A program made the translations under genes and the position numbers. A DNA stretch of 64,000 bases from NCBI GenBank assembly GCA_905221615.1, contig CAJNDT010003391.1, positions 394,501 to 458,500 on the forward strand, written 5' to 3'. Below, piece after piece: positions 11,035-22,346 of this stretch. Position 1 is the first letter of the stretch. Every line of letters begins with the position of its first letter. The notes below the pieces were generated by a model that was not told the origin of the DNA, made no database searches, and saw only the letters and a list, made by a program, of their open reading frames with translations. This stretch comes from Symbiodinium sp. CCMP2592 (lineage: Eukaryota > Sar > Dinophyceae > Suessiales > Symbiodiniaceae).

Positions 11035-11908
11035 ATGTCGCGGGTTTTTCTGAAGTATGTGGACAACACTTGCACGACCAATATTCTTGGTTATCAGCTG
11101 CGAAGTCGAGGCTGGGTCTTTGAGAACATACAGCTGGTGAGAAGCGGTCGTATGCAAGATGCAAGGTTTTGCAATGCTTATGTGGGTGTCTGGGACGACG
11201 ATTATGCTGCATATATGGCATTGGAGCTGAACAATGCTTTTATTCCTGGTGTTGGCACGGTGCAGGCTGAGGTCGCCAGGCCAAGGAATAATGCAACGGC
11301 TGGTACATCGAGCAAAGCTTCGCCTGCTGCAGTACCATCGGTCAAGGCTTCGCCTGCTGCAGTACCATTAGTCAAGGCTTCGCCTGCTGCAGTACCATTG
11401 GTTCCGAGACCTCCGAAGTGTCCTCCACCTGCTCATTTGCTTCCGGCTGCGAAGGTACAAGCTGCTCCAATGCCAATGGGAACCCCTCCGATGGTGGAGG
11501 TGACAGCACCTGGTACAATGGAAAATCCTCCGACGGTGGAGGTGCCAACAGCTGCAGCTGTTTCAATGGAAGCCCCTCCGATGGTGGAGGGTGATGGCTC
11601 AACTGCTGCAGTTGCTTCAATGGAAGCCCCTCCGATGGTGGAGGGTGATGGCTATGATGAGGAGGAGATTGGAGATGAGGAGCTGCAGAGGTTTTTTTGC
11701 TGAGCATGCGGTGACGAGTCCTGCTGTGAGCGATGATGGTGTTACAGGTTCAAGCAGCTGTTCCTCCACGAGCTCATCGCGATCGCGGACACGGCGGCGG
11801 AGATCGAGATCACGGCGGAGGAGGAGTAGAGGGAGGAGGAGGAGGAGGAGGCGATCGCCATCGAGGCGGAGGAGGAGGAAGGATCGGTCGCGACACCACC
11901 GATCGTGA
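11035..11908 (+). CDS. RRM plus RS-domain protein, SR-splicing-factor-like, interrupted at a T7 run (gene B)
   Basis: The ATG at 11035 (MSRVFLKYVD) opens a 222-codon frame that stops at 11701-11703. Residues 1-85 follow an RNA-recognition-motif pattern: a first strand with VFLKYV, an RNP1-like strand with CNAYVGVWDDD, the ALELNNAFIPG helix and loop, and a last strand with VQAEVA. A linker carries three ASPAAVP repeats and APPMVEGDG repeats, then an acidic EEEIGDEE stretch. At 11692-11698 seven T end this frame. In the next frame the sequence continues without a stop to 11908 as AEHAVTSPAV and an arginine/serine-rich tail (SRSRTRRRRSRSRRRR). Seen: the shift and the RS tail. Inferred: one SR-type protein whose frame is broken by one T, by programmed slippage or by an error. 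Confidence 0.65.
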
Positions 11909-12379
11909 GAAACAAGGGTTTGTGCTGTTTTGCTCTCAAATTATAAGCCCCCACCTGTATAGACCTTTATAAAGAAACCCCTTGTATACCCTAAAACCAC
12001 ACCTGCAAAGCCTTATAAATGTAAGATCATAATTCTAAGACCCTACAATCCTAAACCCTAAATCCTCTCTATGACTGTCTTGGTCCCCCTCAAAGTCACA
12101 ATGTGTTGAAATTGTATGCACACATATATGTATATATATATATGTGCATCTACATACACAAATAATTTTCACCTAGAGATAGATTGCACATGCACACAAT
12201 TATGACGCAAAAGCGCCCAAACCCCAAAGCCTCAGGATGTGGAATCGCAGTCCGGATTTCAGAGTCTTACGGTGTTGCAGGGTTTAAGGTGTGGAGTGTT
12301 GTCGGGTTCACGGGCTTCTGTTTGTTACCAGGGTCGAGGTGTGCTTGTGTGTTCATCTATTTACAGGGTTGGTCGGCTG

Positions 12380-12665
12380 ATATAGACGGTTTTAGGGTTT
12401 AAGGATTATAAGGGTTTAGGGCTTTAGGGTTTCAGGGTTTAGGGTTTTAAAATGTGGGTTTAGAGGGCTTGATATCGACGGTTTTAGGGTTTAGGGATTA
12501 ATGGGTTTAAGATTTTTGGGTTTAAGGGTTTAGGGTTTTAGGGTGCAGGGCTTGATATAGACGGTTTGAGGGTTTAGGGGTTATAGGGTTTAGGGCTTTA
12601 GGGTTTAAGGGTTTTAGGGTTTGGGTTTTAGGGTTTGGTGGCTTTAGGGTTACAGGGTTTTAAGG
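12380..12665 (+). repeat. Degenerate TTTAGGG tract
   Basis: About 285 bp of TTTAGGG variants contain a larger unit beginning GATATAGACGGTTT, repeated roughly three times. Interstitial. Confidence 0.65.
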
Positions 12666-13319
12666 TTTTCGGGTCGATATATGCAAACAACAAAATATCC
12701 CAGGCAATGGTCGAACTTTACCGAAAGCGGCCCCGAAGCTTAAATCCAAATCCCCACAAGCTTCTATGAGCCCAGCCTCCGACGACTTTGGCTGAATTAT
12801 ACAAATCCCAAATCCCTAAACCTGTGTCGAAACCCTAGAACCTTATCTAAACCCGAAACACAGAAAGCCCTCTATCACAAGAAATACTATACCCCAAACC
12901 TGTCGAAACCCAGAACATTAGAAACCAGCCCCATCTGTATTGGCTGAAACTTACAAAGCCAAAACCCCTAAACCTGCCGAAAACCTAGAACCTTACAACA
13001 CCAAAACAGAGAAATCTCAAACCTTTAGATCTGTCGAAACCCTAGAACTTCAAACCTGCAACACACAAAGCCGCTCGTGCGGTTCTTTAATTCTAAACCT
13101 ACCGTCCCTGTGTGCAGGTTCTTCGCCTCTCCCACCGGCTGCCCGGCAGCGACTCTGAGAGTGACTTTGAGCGAGACAGAAACCATGAGAGAGAAAGAAG
13201 GGAGCAAAGAGTAAGGACATTTTTTTGTTGTTGTGGTACCGGCTCGTTTGATTTTTTCGTTTCCGTGTAGCAGCAGGGAACGGAAAATCAGTTCAATAAA
13301 TGCAAGTGATCCACCAGAC

Positions 13320-13690
13320 TCGGTCGAAGTTTGGTCGAAGTTTCGTCGAAACTTCGACCCCCCCGGGTCGAAGTTTCGACACCCCCCAGGTCGAAGTTTC
13401 GACACCCCCCAGGTCGAAGTTTCGACACCCTAGGTCGAAGTTTCGAGCCGAAACTTCGACACCAATTTGCTAAAAGTGCTACCCTTACAGTGAATTGTAA
13501 TATCACAACTTACAAACTTCGACCTCGGGTGTCGAAACTTCGACCGGTAGGGTGTCGAAACTTCGACTTGAAGGTGTCGAAACTTCGACCTTGGGGGGTC
13601 GAAGTTTCGTCGAAACTTCGATCAAACTTCGACCTAGCATGTCGAAATTCCGTCGAAAATTCGATCAAACTTCGATGGTATGGTGTTGTG
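13320..13690. repeat. Array of GTCGAAGTTTCGAC / GTCGAAACTTCGAC
   Basis: More than a dozen copies occur in both orientations, spaced by CCCCCCAGG or GTGTCGAAA-like links. The core TCGAARYTTCGA is nearly self-complementary. Open frames rich in KLRP or SKFR come from the repeat. Confidence 0.75.
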
Positions 13691-14114
13691 CTTTCTACGA
13701 AACTTACATGCTTCAGTGGTCTCACAGTCTAGAAATTCCTATGAGTTATTGGTGTCCTAGAGAACAAAATCATTGTCTAGTCGGTTTCAATCGACACCCG
13801 ACATCCGGTACTTCATTTGTCTGGTATTCGGAAACTGAAGAGCATTGTGGGCTGTCGGTCATTACATCCTGCGAAATGCTTCGATTCCCAACTGTCTCGT
13901 GATCTAGCCTAGACACTCCCTCTGCAGCCGCAACAAAAGCTACATCCATCAAGTTCCGAGGGATATGCGAGAAAAAAGTGTTTCGATCCTATGGGAGTAT
14001 CCGATAACAACTATATAGTAGGTACAGTAGGTATAATACAAGTATCGTGGGTACTGGGTATTGGGTATACTCGAACGTAGAAGAAGTAGTATTGTACTAT
14101 TATAGTAGTATAGT

Positions 14115-14118
14115 AGTC

Positions 14119-14202
<84 letters not shown>

Positions 14203-14265
14203 TATATAGTATAGTATAGTAGTATAGTAGTAGTATAGTAGTAGTATAGTATAGTAGTATTAGTA
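14115..14265 (+). repeat. (AGT)n microsatellite
   Basis: An uninterrupted AGT array of about 85 bp grades into TATAGTAGTAG variants. The poly-Leu and poly-Thr frames across it are not genes. Confidence 0.9.
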
Positions 14266-14443
14266 CTAGAGCAAGGACCTTGAGAGCACCCTGAGAGCAC
14301 ACTGCATGGCTGTGTTGGCTGTGTGCTTGCTTTGCACGGCTTTAATGTTGTCATGTTGTGTTGTCACATGCACATGCCGTGGAAGTCCTTTGGCGAAACC
14401 GCGAGTTGAGTTGTGCCTGCTTCCTACGTAGAGCCTGACAGCC

Positions 14444-15418
14444 ATGGCACCGAAGATGAAGCGGCCCAGTGCAGCCTTGGCTTCCTCTTCCTCTAAGGAC
14501 CCTAAAAAGGTTACAACCTTGGCCTTGACCAACGGCGAGACGGGCGAGGAGAAACGTGACAAGGGTAAGGGTGAAAAGTGGGCCAAAATGGCCGACAAAA
14601 AGCAGCTGCCTGACCACCTGCTCGAGCTCTACAACGCCGTTCCGGCCGGCACCAGCAAGAGAAAGCACCAAACCACAGTTATCAATACGGTCTTCAAGAA
14701 GCGATCCGACGGCGGGTTCGACCTGAACACAGCAGATCCACTCTTCCAACAGTCCTTGGACATCTACGACAAGAAGTTCACCAAGGAGCAGGAGAAAGGG
14801 TTGCCGAAGTCGGTGTTTCTCTGGCAGTACTTCCAAGGCAACCAAGCTGCCATGGATCAGGCCTACGAGGACGGTGACATCTTTGAGACCAAGGATGGCG
14901 AGGGTCGAAAGTTTTGGTGCCACAAGGAGATGGTTGTGGGCAGGGAGGTGGGCCGAAGTGAGACCAACGGCATTCAGCGGCAGAAGAAGGGCAGGCATGA
15001 TCAGGCACAGGTCATCGCTGACATCATGCGGAAGATGAACTGGGGGTGGGATCGCTGCAAGGATGATCCGATTCAAGATGGGGTTATGTCCAAGGACACG
15101 ATCAAGATGCTCAATGCCGCTTTGCAGTCGCAGAATCGCTTGGCAACGGATGCACTCAAGCTCACCAGGAACCACCCCGGTGCATTGGGGGATGCCAGGG
15201 TCAAGGAGTTGACAAGCAGCTATGCCAAAGCCCAATCCGCCGCTTTGTCCATCGAGCACCTGTTGAAGTTCAACCTTTTGCCCTGCCAGCAGGAAGTCAC
15301 GAGGTCCGGGTTAGACAACTTCATCCGGGAGATCACAGAGCAAACCCAAGCCCAGACCGAGCTCATCGAGGTTTCCAAAGGTCTTGTGAGAGCTGCTTCT
15401 AAGACTACCAAGAAGTAG
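14444..15418 (+). CDS. Conserved-type dinoflagellate protein of unknown function (gene C)
   Basis: A single 324-codon frame begins MAPKMKRPSAALASSSS. The ATG lies 12 bp after CTTCCTACGTAG, a plausible spliced-leader acceptor, and no intron is needed. The basic, serine-rich N-terminus of about 50 residues is followed by a mixed helical domain with LPKSVFLWQYFQGNQAAMDQ and FWCHKEMVVGREVGRSE, then amphipathic helices to the lysine-rich end. I recall proteins of this general style as a repeated family in Symbiodinium genomes; no biochemical function is known to me. CCTTGAGAG repeats lie at 14275, just upstream. Confidence 0.75.
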   Translation: MAPKMKRPSAALASSSSKDPKKVTTLALTNGETGEEKRDKGKGEKWAKMADKKQLPDHLLELYNAVPAGTSKRKHQTTVINTVFKKRSDGGFDLNTADPLFQQSLDIYDKKFTKEQEKGLPKSVFLWQYFQGNQAAMDQAYEDGDIFETKDGEGRKFWCHKEMVVGREVGRSETNGIQRQKKGRHDQAQVIADIMRKMNWGWDRCKDDPIQDGVMSKDTIKMLNAALQSQNRLATDALKLTRNHPGALGDARVKELTSSYAKAQSAALSIEHLLKFNLLPCQQEVTRSGLDNFIREITEQTQAQTELIEVSKGLVRAASKTTKK

Positions 15419-15611
15419 GCTCATTGCTCCGTATAGGGGTGCCACACGGTCTCACGTTTTGGTGTCTGTGTCATGTGCATGCCATACATGAACATGTAGC
15501 TATGTGTAAACTGTGTCTACACTGTCTGTTTATAAGCCCTTACAGCCCTCATATCCCCTTTTATGGAACATCCTGAATACCCAGAGCTTTGTTGCTTGTG
15601 TTTCTAGCTAT

Positions 15612-15614
15612 GAG

Positions 15615-15647
<33 letters not shown>
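15612..15647 (+). repeat. (AC)n microsatellite
   Basis: An AC tract of about 34 bp between gene C and the 66-bp tandem array. Confidence 0.85.
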
Positions 15648-15649
<2 letters not shown>

Positions 15650-15879
15650 TGAGAACCCAGAGGGTGGCATCAACTCGAGGGCCAGTTTTACTCTTTTGTC
15701 GCATGTACCTGGAGGGTACTTGAATGCTGCCTGGCTTTAGCGCCTGTGCTCGCTCGCTTGGCAAATCGACTGAGGCATCATCTGTATGTGTGCCAAAGAC
15801 CAAAGACTCAGCAGCAGGATGTAGTTTGAGGGTGGCTGTTGATTCATATGTAACTCACATATATAGCTGCAGACTTCAG

Positions 15880-16440
15880 GCTCAATGTTTCAGGTATGCA
15901 TTTTCGGTAGGAAAAGCAGTTTGCAGGCTCCATGTTTCTCAGACGACTATGTATGTATGGAGTTTCAGCACATAGCATGTGAGGTTTCAGGGTCCATGTT
16001 TCGGTGTTTCACCGTCCATGTTTCAGTGTGAGAAGACTTCGTAGGTATGGAGTTTCAGCACATAGCATGAGGTTTCAGGGTCCATGTTTCAGTGTGAGAA
16101 GACTCTGTATGTGTATGGAGTTTCAGCACATAGCATGAGGTTTCAGGGTCCATGTTTCAGTGTGAGAAGACTCTGTATGTATGGAGTTTCAGCACATCGC
16201 ATGAGATTTCGCCGTCCATGTTTCAGTGTGAGAAGAGACTTTGTATGTATAGAGTTTCAGCACATAGCATGAGGTTTCAGGGTCCATGTTTCAGTGTGAG
16301 AAGGCTTTGTATATGTATGGAGTTTCGCACATAGCACGAGGTTTCAGGGTCCATTCAGTGTGAGAAGACTTTGTATGTATGGAATGTTTCACTTATGTAT
16401 GTATGGAGTTTCGCTACAAAGCTCGAGGTTTCAAGCTACA
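15880..16440 (+). repeat. Tandem repeat of about 66 bp, GTTTCAGCACATAGCATGAG unit
   Basis: About seven units carry GGTTTCAGGGTCCATGTTTC and GTGTGAGAAGACT(T)TGTATG, degenerating at both ends. It is a minisatellite without a credible coding frame. Confidence 0.8.
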
Positions 16441-16899
16441 TGTTTCAGCACCAGAAGATACTGTATTGAGTTTCGGGGTGGTGTACAGGATTACACATTC
16501 CTTTGCATCGCTGGGTTGTTGGTTTTCCTATCTCAAACAAGGCTCACACAAGGTTTCATTTGTTTAATGTATCAGCCCGAGATTTCATACTAGTCTCCTA
16601 TTGGTGTGGGCCGGTGTGCGATTGATGCGGGAATACACCCCATGGGGCAAGCTTCAGCCCCAACCGCTTGCCTGTCCAGGTCATTCGTCCTACCACCAAC
16701 ACCTTTATCGGAGATGTTTCTTCCCGGCACGTATGCAAAGGCTCCGACCAAGAGACTTCGATCCTTGAAGATTTCGTTAAATAACATAAAGCGAGAATAT
16801 AGTTTAACAATTTGCAATATATTGTGATGATAAAATATAATAGTGTAAAGTAGAGCAATAGCAATGTTCTCGAGAAACAAGTTAAATATATAAGTAGAT

Positions 16900-17370
16900 C
16901 TACGACCCAGCTGCTCTCAAGGTCTTGTGAAGGTATTTACACATACATAGACAAAAAAGCCTCAAACTCCCTAGAATCCAGTTCCTCTCAATATTTCATG
17001 CATGTAGACAAACACTAAATTGAACCCAGATGCTCTCAAGGTAACATATAAAAGTGTATATATACATACACATACGATCCACACTTGCTCTCACGGTCCC
17101 TATAAGCCTCAAACCCTACAGTTGCTCTCAAGGTCTTTTGAAGGTATTTACACAGACATAGGTAAAAATCTCAAACTCCGTAGAACCCAGTCCCTCTCAA
17201 GGTTTCCTATGTAGACAAACCCCACAAGCTCTACAGAACCCAGAAAAGCTCTCAAGGTAATACTTTTATATGTATATATAGTTATATGGATATATATGCA
17301 ACCCACACACTTGCTCTAAAGGCACCTAAACCTCAAACCCTATATAGTTGCTCTCAAGGTCTCTCGAAGG
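16900..17370 (-). promoter_or_regulatory. Repeated CTCTCAAGG motif ahead of gene D
   Basis: GCTCTCAAGGT occurs about six times, embedded in degenerate units of 110-120 bp with AGGTATTTACACA and CTCAAACTCC. It is the inverse of the CCTTGAGAG cluster before gene A. Two more copies follow gene D at about 19931 and 19951. Confidence 0.4.
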
Positions 17371-17460
17371 TATCTACAGCAAGGGTTCCCACACCTGTGA
17401 TTATACATTGAGAGATTTTTTCGTTTCACCCCGACCGTATATGTGTGCTTGTCAAGAACC

Positions 17461-18335
17461 ATGAGAGCTGGAGGAATACAGCAGAGAAAACGGAAACGAG
17501 AACAAGATGAACAAGCCGCTGGATTTGGTACAAGTGCACTCGCTCAACATTTGGTGTCCGAGTTCGCTTGGGGATCTTACTCACCACAGCAAGTTCAAAA
17601 GCTAGCGAGCTTGACTGTGCAGGATTTCAAGAAGGCGGCTCGACCGGAGGATATCCCAGAGGATTTGGTCAAGCTCGCTGGCATCGGCTCTAGTGGACGA
17701 TACCCGTCCAAGTGCCACGAAGATCTCATGAAGTTGGTGGAACCAGGTGCTAAACTACCTCCACCCACCGTTGCGAACTTGCCTTTCAAGTCGCCGCTCA
17801 ACGAGCAACCACAGGCGATGTTCCTCCCGCATGAGACCTTCGCCAGTTTGTACAATGAGTACGGCGAGGGCTGGATGAAGTCCATGGTGCCAGATGCCTC
17901 CGAGATTCCAGCTTTCTGGGATTCAGTGGCCAATCACCCTGGGGTTGTAGATCACCCACTCAAAACCAGAAGCGATTTTCGCAGCAAGTGTGTGCCAGTC
18001 GGCCTTCACGGCGACGACGTCCCGTGCACCGGACTAGGCAAATGTTGGGTGTCGAAGCAAACGGAATTTAGCTGGTTCAGCATGCTCGCCACAGCCCAAA
18101 GCACTCAGGACCGCATGTTTTGGATATACGGTTGTATGGAAAAGTTCAAGGTGGCAGAAAACGGACTCCACACCATGCATACCTTTTTCACGATCCTTGC
18201 CTGGAGTTTCTTGTGGCTAAGCCGGGGGCAGTGGCCTGATGCAGATTGGAATGGCAAAAAGCAACTCAGAGTTCATTTAAGTTTCAGCAATATATGTAAA
18301 CATGTTATCACACAAACTGCTTTCGTGTGTGTTTG

Positions 18336-18369
<34 letters not shown>

Positions 18370-19855
18370 AATATCAATATAAATATAATTATAAATATAA
18401 ATATAAATATAAATACATATTTATATATATGTATATATATATATATATATATATTTTGTGGTACAAAATATGTATGTGTATCAGTCTACATCCCTCTGTT
18501 GCTTGTTCGTTGTGTTCTTCTGCTAGTAGACGGTGTTTTGTATCTTTGTTGTTTGTGAAAAGAAAACCAACCGTAAAGCCTAATACTTTTGCCATGCACC
18601 CCGTAAACCCTTAAGCACACTGAAACTCACATCCCTAAACTCGACAATCACAGGTACCCCAAAGGGTCGCCGGAGCAGAAAAAGGCATTGAAACCCTTGG
18701 CCGGCGGATTTTATTGTCTCCTGTTCTGCTTGATCGGTGACCTTGATTACTTCGCTGGTGTCCTGAATCTGCCCCACTTCAGCTCGGCAACGAATCCCTG
18801 TCCACTATGCAGGGCCACGGGCAGCGGCGAAAACACGTGGGCGAACTTTAACTCTGACGCACCGTGGCGATCTACGGTATGGACACCTAGTGCCTGGCGA
18901 GCATGGGGTGGGCGATCGAAATCACCACTCTTCCGTCTTCCCGGGACGTCCTGTCATACCGTCTCTCTTGATTACCTCCAAACGAAATACCTGGGGACGG
19001 ACCAGTGGTTGTTCGGATCCATTCTGTGGCTTTTGACCCATGTGATCCTCAGTGCCAGCCCTCTGAACAACCTCAAGGATATCTGGAGCAGGATTGAACG
19101 GTATTACAAGCAGAGCAAGACACCAGCAAGCAGGCGATACCGATCTCTGGGCAAATTGAGCATGTTTGTTCGGAAAACAGGCTACCCCAAACTCAGGGGC
19201 AAAGGTTATGAGCTCAAGAACTTCGGCAGGGCACTTCTCCATGTATGGGAGCAGTGTATGAAGCCACACATCCAGACTCACCAGCAGATCTTGCTCATGT
19301 TCCAGATGAATGTCAAGATGGAAGACCTCTTGAGCGAGCACAAAACACTTTGGGTGTTGCCGGAAGCGGCAGCTCGGGAATTCCGGGAGTCTGCCAGGGC
19401 CATGTTGTTGGTGTATAATGCCGTTGCAAGACACTTCGCAGAGAGCCTGGTGCATGCAGACTTAGAGTTTTCCTTTTGTTGTTACGACATCTAGTTAATC
19501 TAGTTTGTAGAATTGTGTGTGCTTCGTTGAATCCACCAAGGGAAGGCCTTCAGCTCTTTGATATCACCAGCAAGTTCCACTTGCTGCAGCACATCACAGA
19601 CTATGCCGATTGTGTGTCCCCCCGCCTGGTGCCTCCACCAGTGTTGGCAGCACCGCTTTGCATTTTTGATTCTAAATCTCTTCGCCAACCAACACAAACA
19701 TGTATAAGGTATGGTGCTTTTCGGGAGAAGACCTCATGAGACACATGCAGCATCTCGCACAATCGTGCAGTAGAGGCGTCAAGCCGGTGACTGTGGTCAA
19801 CAAAATGGCCAGAAAGTACCGCCTGGCGATGCACCTGCAGCTCACGAAGCCTTGA
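17461..19855 (+). CDS. Four-exon dinoflagellate family protein with a CPLC motif (gene D)
   Basis: Proposed exons are 17461-18260, 18654-19466, 19541-19628 and 19709-19855, giving 615 residues in one frame. Intron 1 runs GC-AG (AA|GCAACT to CACAG|G) and holds an AT microsatellite. Introns 2 (74 nt) and 3 (80 nt) are GT-AG. The first in-frame ATG gives MRAGGIQQRKRKREQ, a basic start. Exon 2 has GDLDYF at about 295-300 and NPCPLC with cysteines at 316 and 319. Exon 3 gives LFDITSKFHLLQH and exon 4 gives VWCFSGEDLMRHM. I recall this protein type as multicopy in Symbiodinium. The CPLC segment loosely recalls Tnp2/Plavaka-type transposases, but that is weak. Frame and splice sites are seen directly; function is unknown. 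Confidence 0.7.
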
Positions 19856-20063
19856 AAAAAACGTGATACGATGTCATTGCGAGATGACTCTCCGAACAAA
19901 GACGGTTCTTTATTTCCACCACACAAGTACTCTCAAGGTGTTATTCTGTCTCTCAAGGTGTTTTTCTGTCTGTTTAGTACACAACACAATATATGTCCAG
20001 AAAGACTCACAACCTCAAGCCTGCAAGCCCTGAACCCAGAGAGTCTGTCTGTATATGGACCCT

Positions 20064-20069
20064 GAAGAC

Positions 20070-20101
<32 letters not shown>
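20064..20101 (+). repeat. (GT)n microsatellite
   Basis: A GT tract downstream of gene D. Around it, ACCATGAGAGTAG repeats at 20280-20400 recall the CCTTGAGAG-type motifs. Confidence 0.85.
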
Positions 20102-20104
<3 letters not shown>

Positions 20105-20460
20105 CGACACACCAAGAAGATATACCGGAAAGCGAGAGAAGGTTCGTGAACCCAGAGAGCTTATATCTACACAAACCATATATGAGTGCGAAACCGAGAG
20201 GGATTTTGAGACTTTACTGTGTTATCACGTGGTTCTTACTGTTGTGTGTTAACAAGCACCTTGTCCAAACGAGTCACACCATGTACCCAGACCATGAGAG
20301 TAGCAGAGGCTCTCAGCCTTACGAGCTCTACAAACCTTTTTTCTATAGTGTAAACCCAGAAAAAGAGCTTGTACCTACACAGACCATGAGAGTAGACAAT
20401 TTTGTGCTGAGGGCTCAACCCTTTATGTACAGTCCCCAAACCCAAAGGGCATGTCTCTCG

Positions 20461-20501
<41 letters not shown>

Positions 20502-20689
20502 TTTCTAAATTTTTTTATATGCTTTTATTATATATTCTACTATATTATATTATATGTTGTTGTATTCTACCGTATAAGGGGCCCAGCCCTATACAAGTTC
20601 CAGACCCGGAGAGACTGTATACAGATGTAGACAGACCAAGTGAAACCTTTGCCCTTCCTGCTACAAGACCCGAAACAGATCTCATGAAG

Positions 20690-20935
20690 TGTACCTTTCC
20701 TGTCAAGACCAGAAAAAGATCTGATGAATTATATACCTTCCCTGTTAAGACCAGAAGAAGATCTGATGAATTATACCTTCCCTGTTAAGACCCCAGAAGA
20801 AGATCTGATGAATTATACCTTCCCTGTTAAGACCCCAGAAAAAGATCTGATGAATTACCTTCCCTGTTAAGATCCCAGAAAAAGATCTGATGAATTACCT
20901 TCCCTGTTAAGACCAGAAAAAAGCTGATTACCGAG
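20690..20935 (+). repeat. Tandem repeat of about 42 bp, AGATCTGATGAATTA unit
   Basis: Six units of AAGATCTGATGAATTA(TA)CC then TTCCCTGTTAAGACC follow head to tail with small length changes. The frame across it is repetitive and not accepted as a gene. Confidence 0.85.
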
Positions 20936-20974
20936 AATATAAACCACAAAAGATGCTGCATTTCTGTGACGAAA

Positions 20975-21200
20975 GCCCCATCGAAGTTTCGACCTGCAGC
21001 CCTCAAACTTCGACCTGTGACCCTTCAAACTTCGACCAGTGAGGGGCCGAAACTTCGACGAAGTTTCGTCGAAGTTTCGTCCTCGCCCGGGCCCAAACGA
21101 GTTAACTAAATCCTGTGATTTTGGATATGATATCCAAAATCACAGGTTGAGCATATCCAAAATCACAGCGCCATTTCAAAACTGTGATTTTGGATATCTA
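20975..21200. repeat. Second cluster of TCGAAGTTTCGA and TGTGATTTTGGATAT motifs
   Basis: It carries the same motif types as 3263-3505 and 13320-13690. It is followed at 21245-21283 by a hairpin built on ATTTTGGCTCCAGCCAAAAT within TTAGTTAA/TTAACTAA. Confidence 0.65.
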
Positions 21201-21312
21201 CGTGTTCCCTTTTTGCTCCCTGCGTCCTTCCTGTAGGGTTCCGTTTAGTTAAAATTTTGGCTCCAGCCAAAATCTTAACTAATAGTTAACTTTTGGGCTA
21301 ACCCAGTCTATG

Positions 21313-21405
21313 GGGTGGGACCAAAACGATGCGCCGTTGAACTCTGGCCCCCGCACGTGTTTTGGAGGAGAACGGCGCGTTTGGACCCAAAGCGACGCGC
21401 CGTTG
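21313..21405. repeat. ACGCGCCGTTGAAC hairpin repeat, second locus
   Basis: GATGCGCCGTTGAACTCTGG, GAGAACGGCGCGTTTGG and ACGCGCCGTTGA match the units at 2930-3180. Confidence 0.65.
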
Positions 21406-21657
21406 AGCTTTGGGCTGCGTGCCAACCTCAAACAGCTTATGAATAGAAATCCCCGACTTAGAAATATTCGGGGTCTGGCCCAACCCATGCCCATTTCTTG
21501 TTGAAAGGTTCGACCGTAGTTCTATGCAACTGCACGTGTGAGCCCAGCAGCAGAAACCCTCAGCGGGCTAAACCCAACCCCGATTTTTCCAAACTCTGAC
21601 GCCGTGGAAACCCTGACCTGTAAACCTGTGTAAATCCTGGTACGCTTACCTATACCC

Positions 21658-21745
21658 CGCTTAGAACCATAATAAAGACACCATTTTTTAAGATTCTCTT
21701 GGGTTTTATATGAACAAAAATCAAAAATGATCCCTTAGGAGACAA
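21658..21745. repeat. Dispersed element, TTAGAACCATAAT...TCCCTTAGGAG family
   Basis: It shares TAGAACCATAAT, ATTCTCTTGGGTTT and AAAATCAAAAA(TG)AT with 61149-61240. Short, AT-rich and non-coding. Confidence 0.45.
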
Positions 21746-21798
21746 TAGTTACTGTAAACCCTACCACACCCGGCAGGCCCAACGGCCGATCTTTTCAC

Positions 21799-21861
21799 AG
21801 GGGCCTGGCAGAGCCGCAGAAAAGAGCAGCCAACCGCAGCCACCCAGGGATCCACGGAGGT
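21799..21861 (-). CDS. Putative short minus-strand exon
   Basis: On the minus strand GCTAAG is followed by 63 open nt (DPWVAAVGCSFLRLCQAP region) and GTGAAA. The upstream sequence stays open too. No family is recognised. The island differs in base composition from the TTTAGGG-rich flanks. Confidence 0.25.
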
Positions 21862-22121
21862 CTTAGCGCGAGTCATTCGAAAGAAGTGTTGGAGGATCTT
21901 AAGGGTTTGGGGTCCAGGGTGCTTAGGGTTTAGGGTGTTTAGGGTTTACGCAGTTTAGGGTTTATGGTTTACGGAGTTTAGGGTTTAGGGTTTGTATAGT
22001 GTTCAGGGCTTAGTAAACACTGATGTAAGGTTGGAGGCTTAAGGTTTAAGGTTACTCGTGACAGCCTTGCCCAACAACAACAGTGAGAATCACCAGCATG
22101 CATGATTAATCATGCGTAGGG

Positions 22122-22346
22122 CTAAGGCTCTGGATATCTACATCTGTCCTCGTAGCTGCCATGCCTTTTTACATTCTTCGCGTGGGGGGTCAACTTGTGC
22201 AAGTACGGTGTTGCTTTGCTTTTTTCTGCCGCTCGTCTGGGCCCGAGCAACTCCGTAGACATAGTGGTACCCTTTGCCTGTTTTTCATGAAAATAGTGAA
22301 GCCCCGCAGAACAAGAAGTGACTAAAGTTCCCCATAAAGTTGCCAC
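22122..22346 (-). CDS. Possible minus-strand coding segment, unidentified
   Basis: A 74-codon frame starts MATLWGTLVTSC and ends YEDRCRYPEP. The sequence is not repetitive, but codon choice is not decisive and no homology is recognised. It may be part of an exon or a chance frame. Confidence 0.2.
   Translation of the reverse strand: MATLWGTLVTSCSAGLHYFHEKQAKGTTMSTELLGPRRAAEKSKATPYLHKLTPHAKNVKRHGSYEDRCRYPEP

Noticed and set aside
15940-16400. Regularly spaced repeats considered as a CRISPR array
   Set aside because: Units are contiguous and degenerate with no unique spacers, no cas genes, and the genome is eukaryotic.
15880-16440. Repeated frames (SFSTSHEI, FQCEKTLYV) as a repeat protein
   Set aside because: The 66-bp unit shifts frame between copies and has no start or domain; it is a minisatellite.
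21245-21283. ATTTTGGCTC, part of the dinoflagellate spliced-leader sequence
   Set aside because: Only ten bases match and they form half of a local hairpin; the rest of the leader and its donor are missing.
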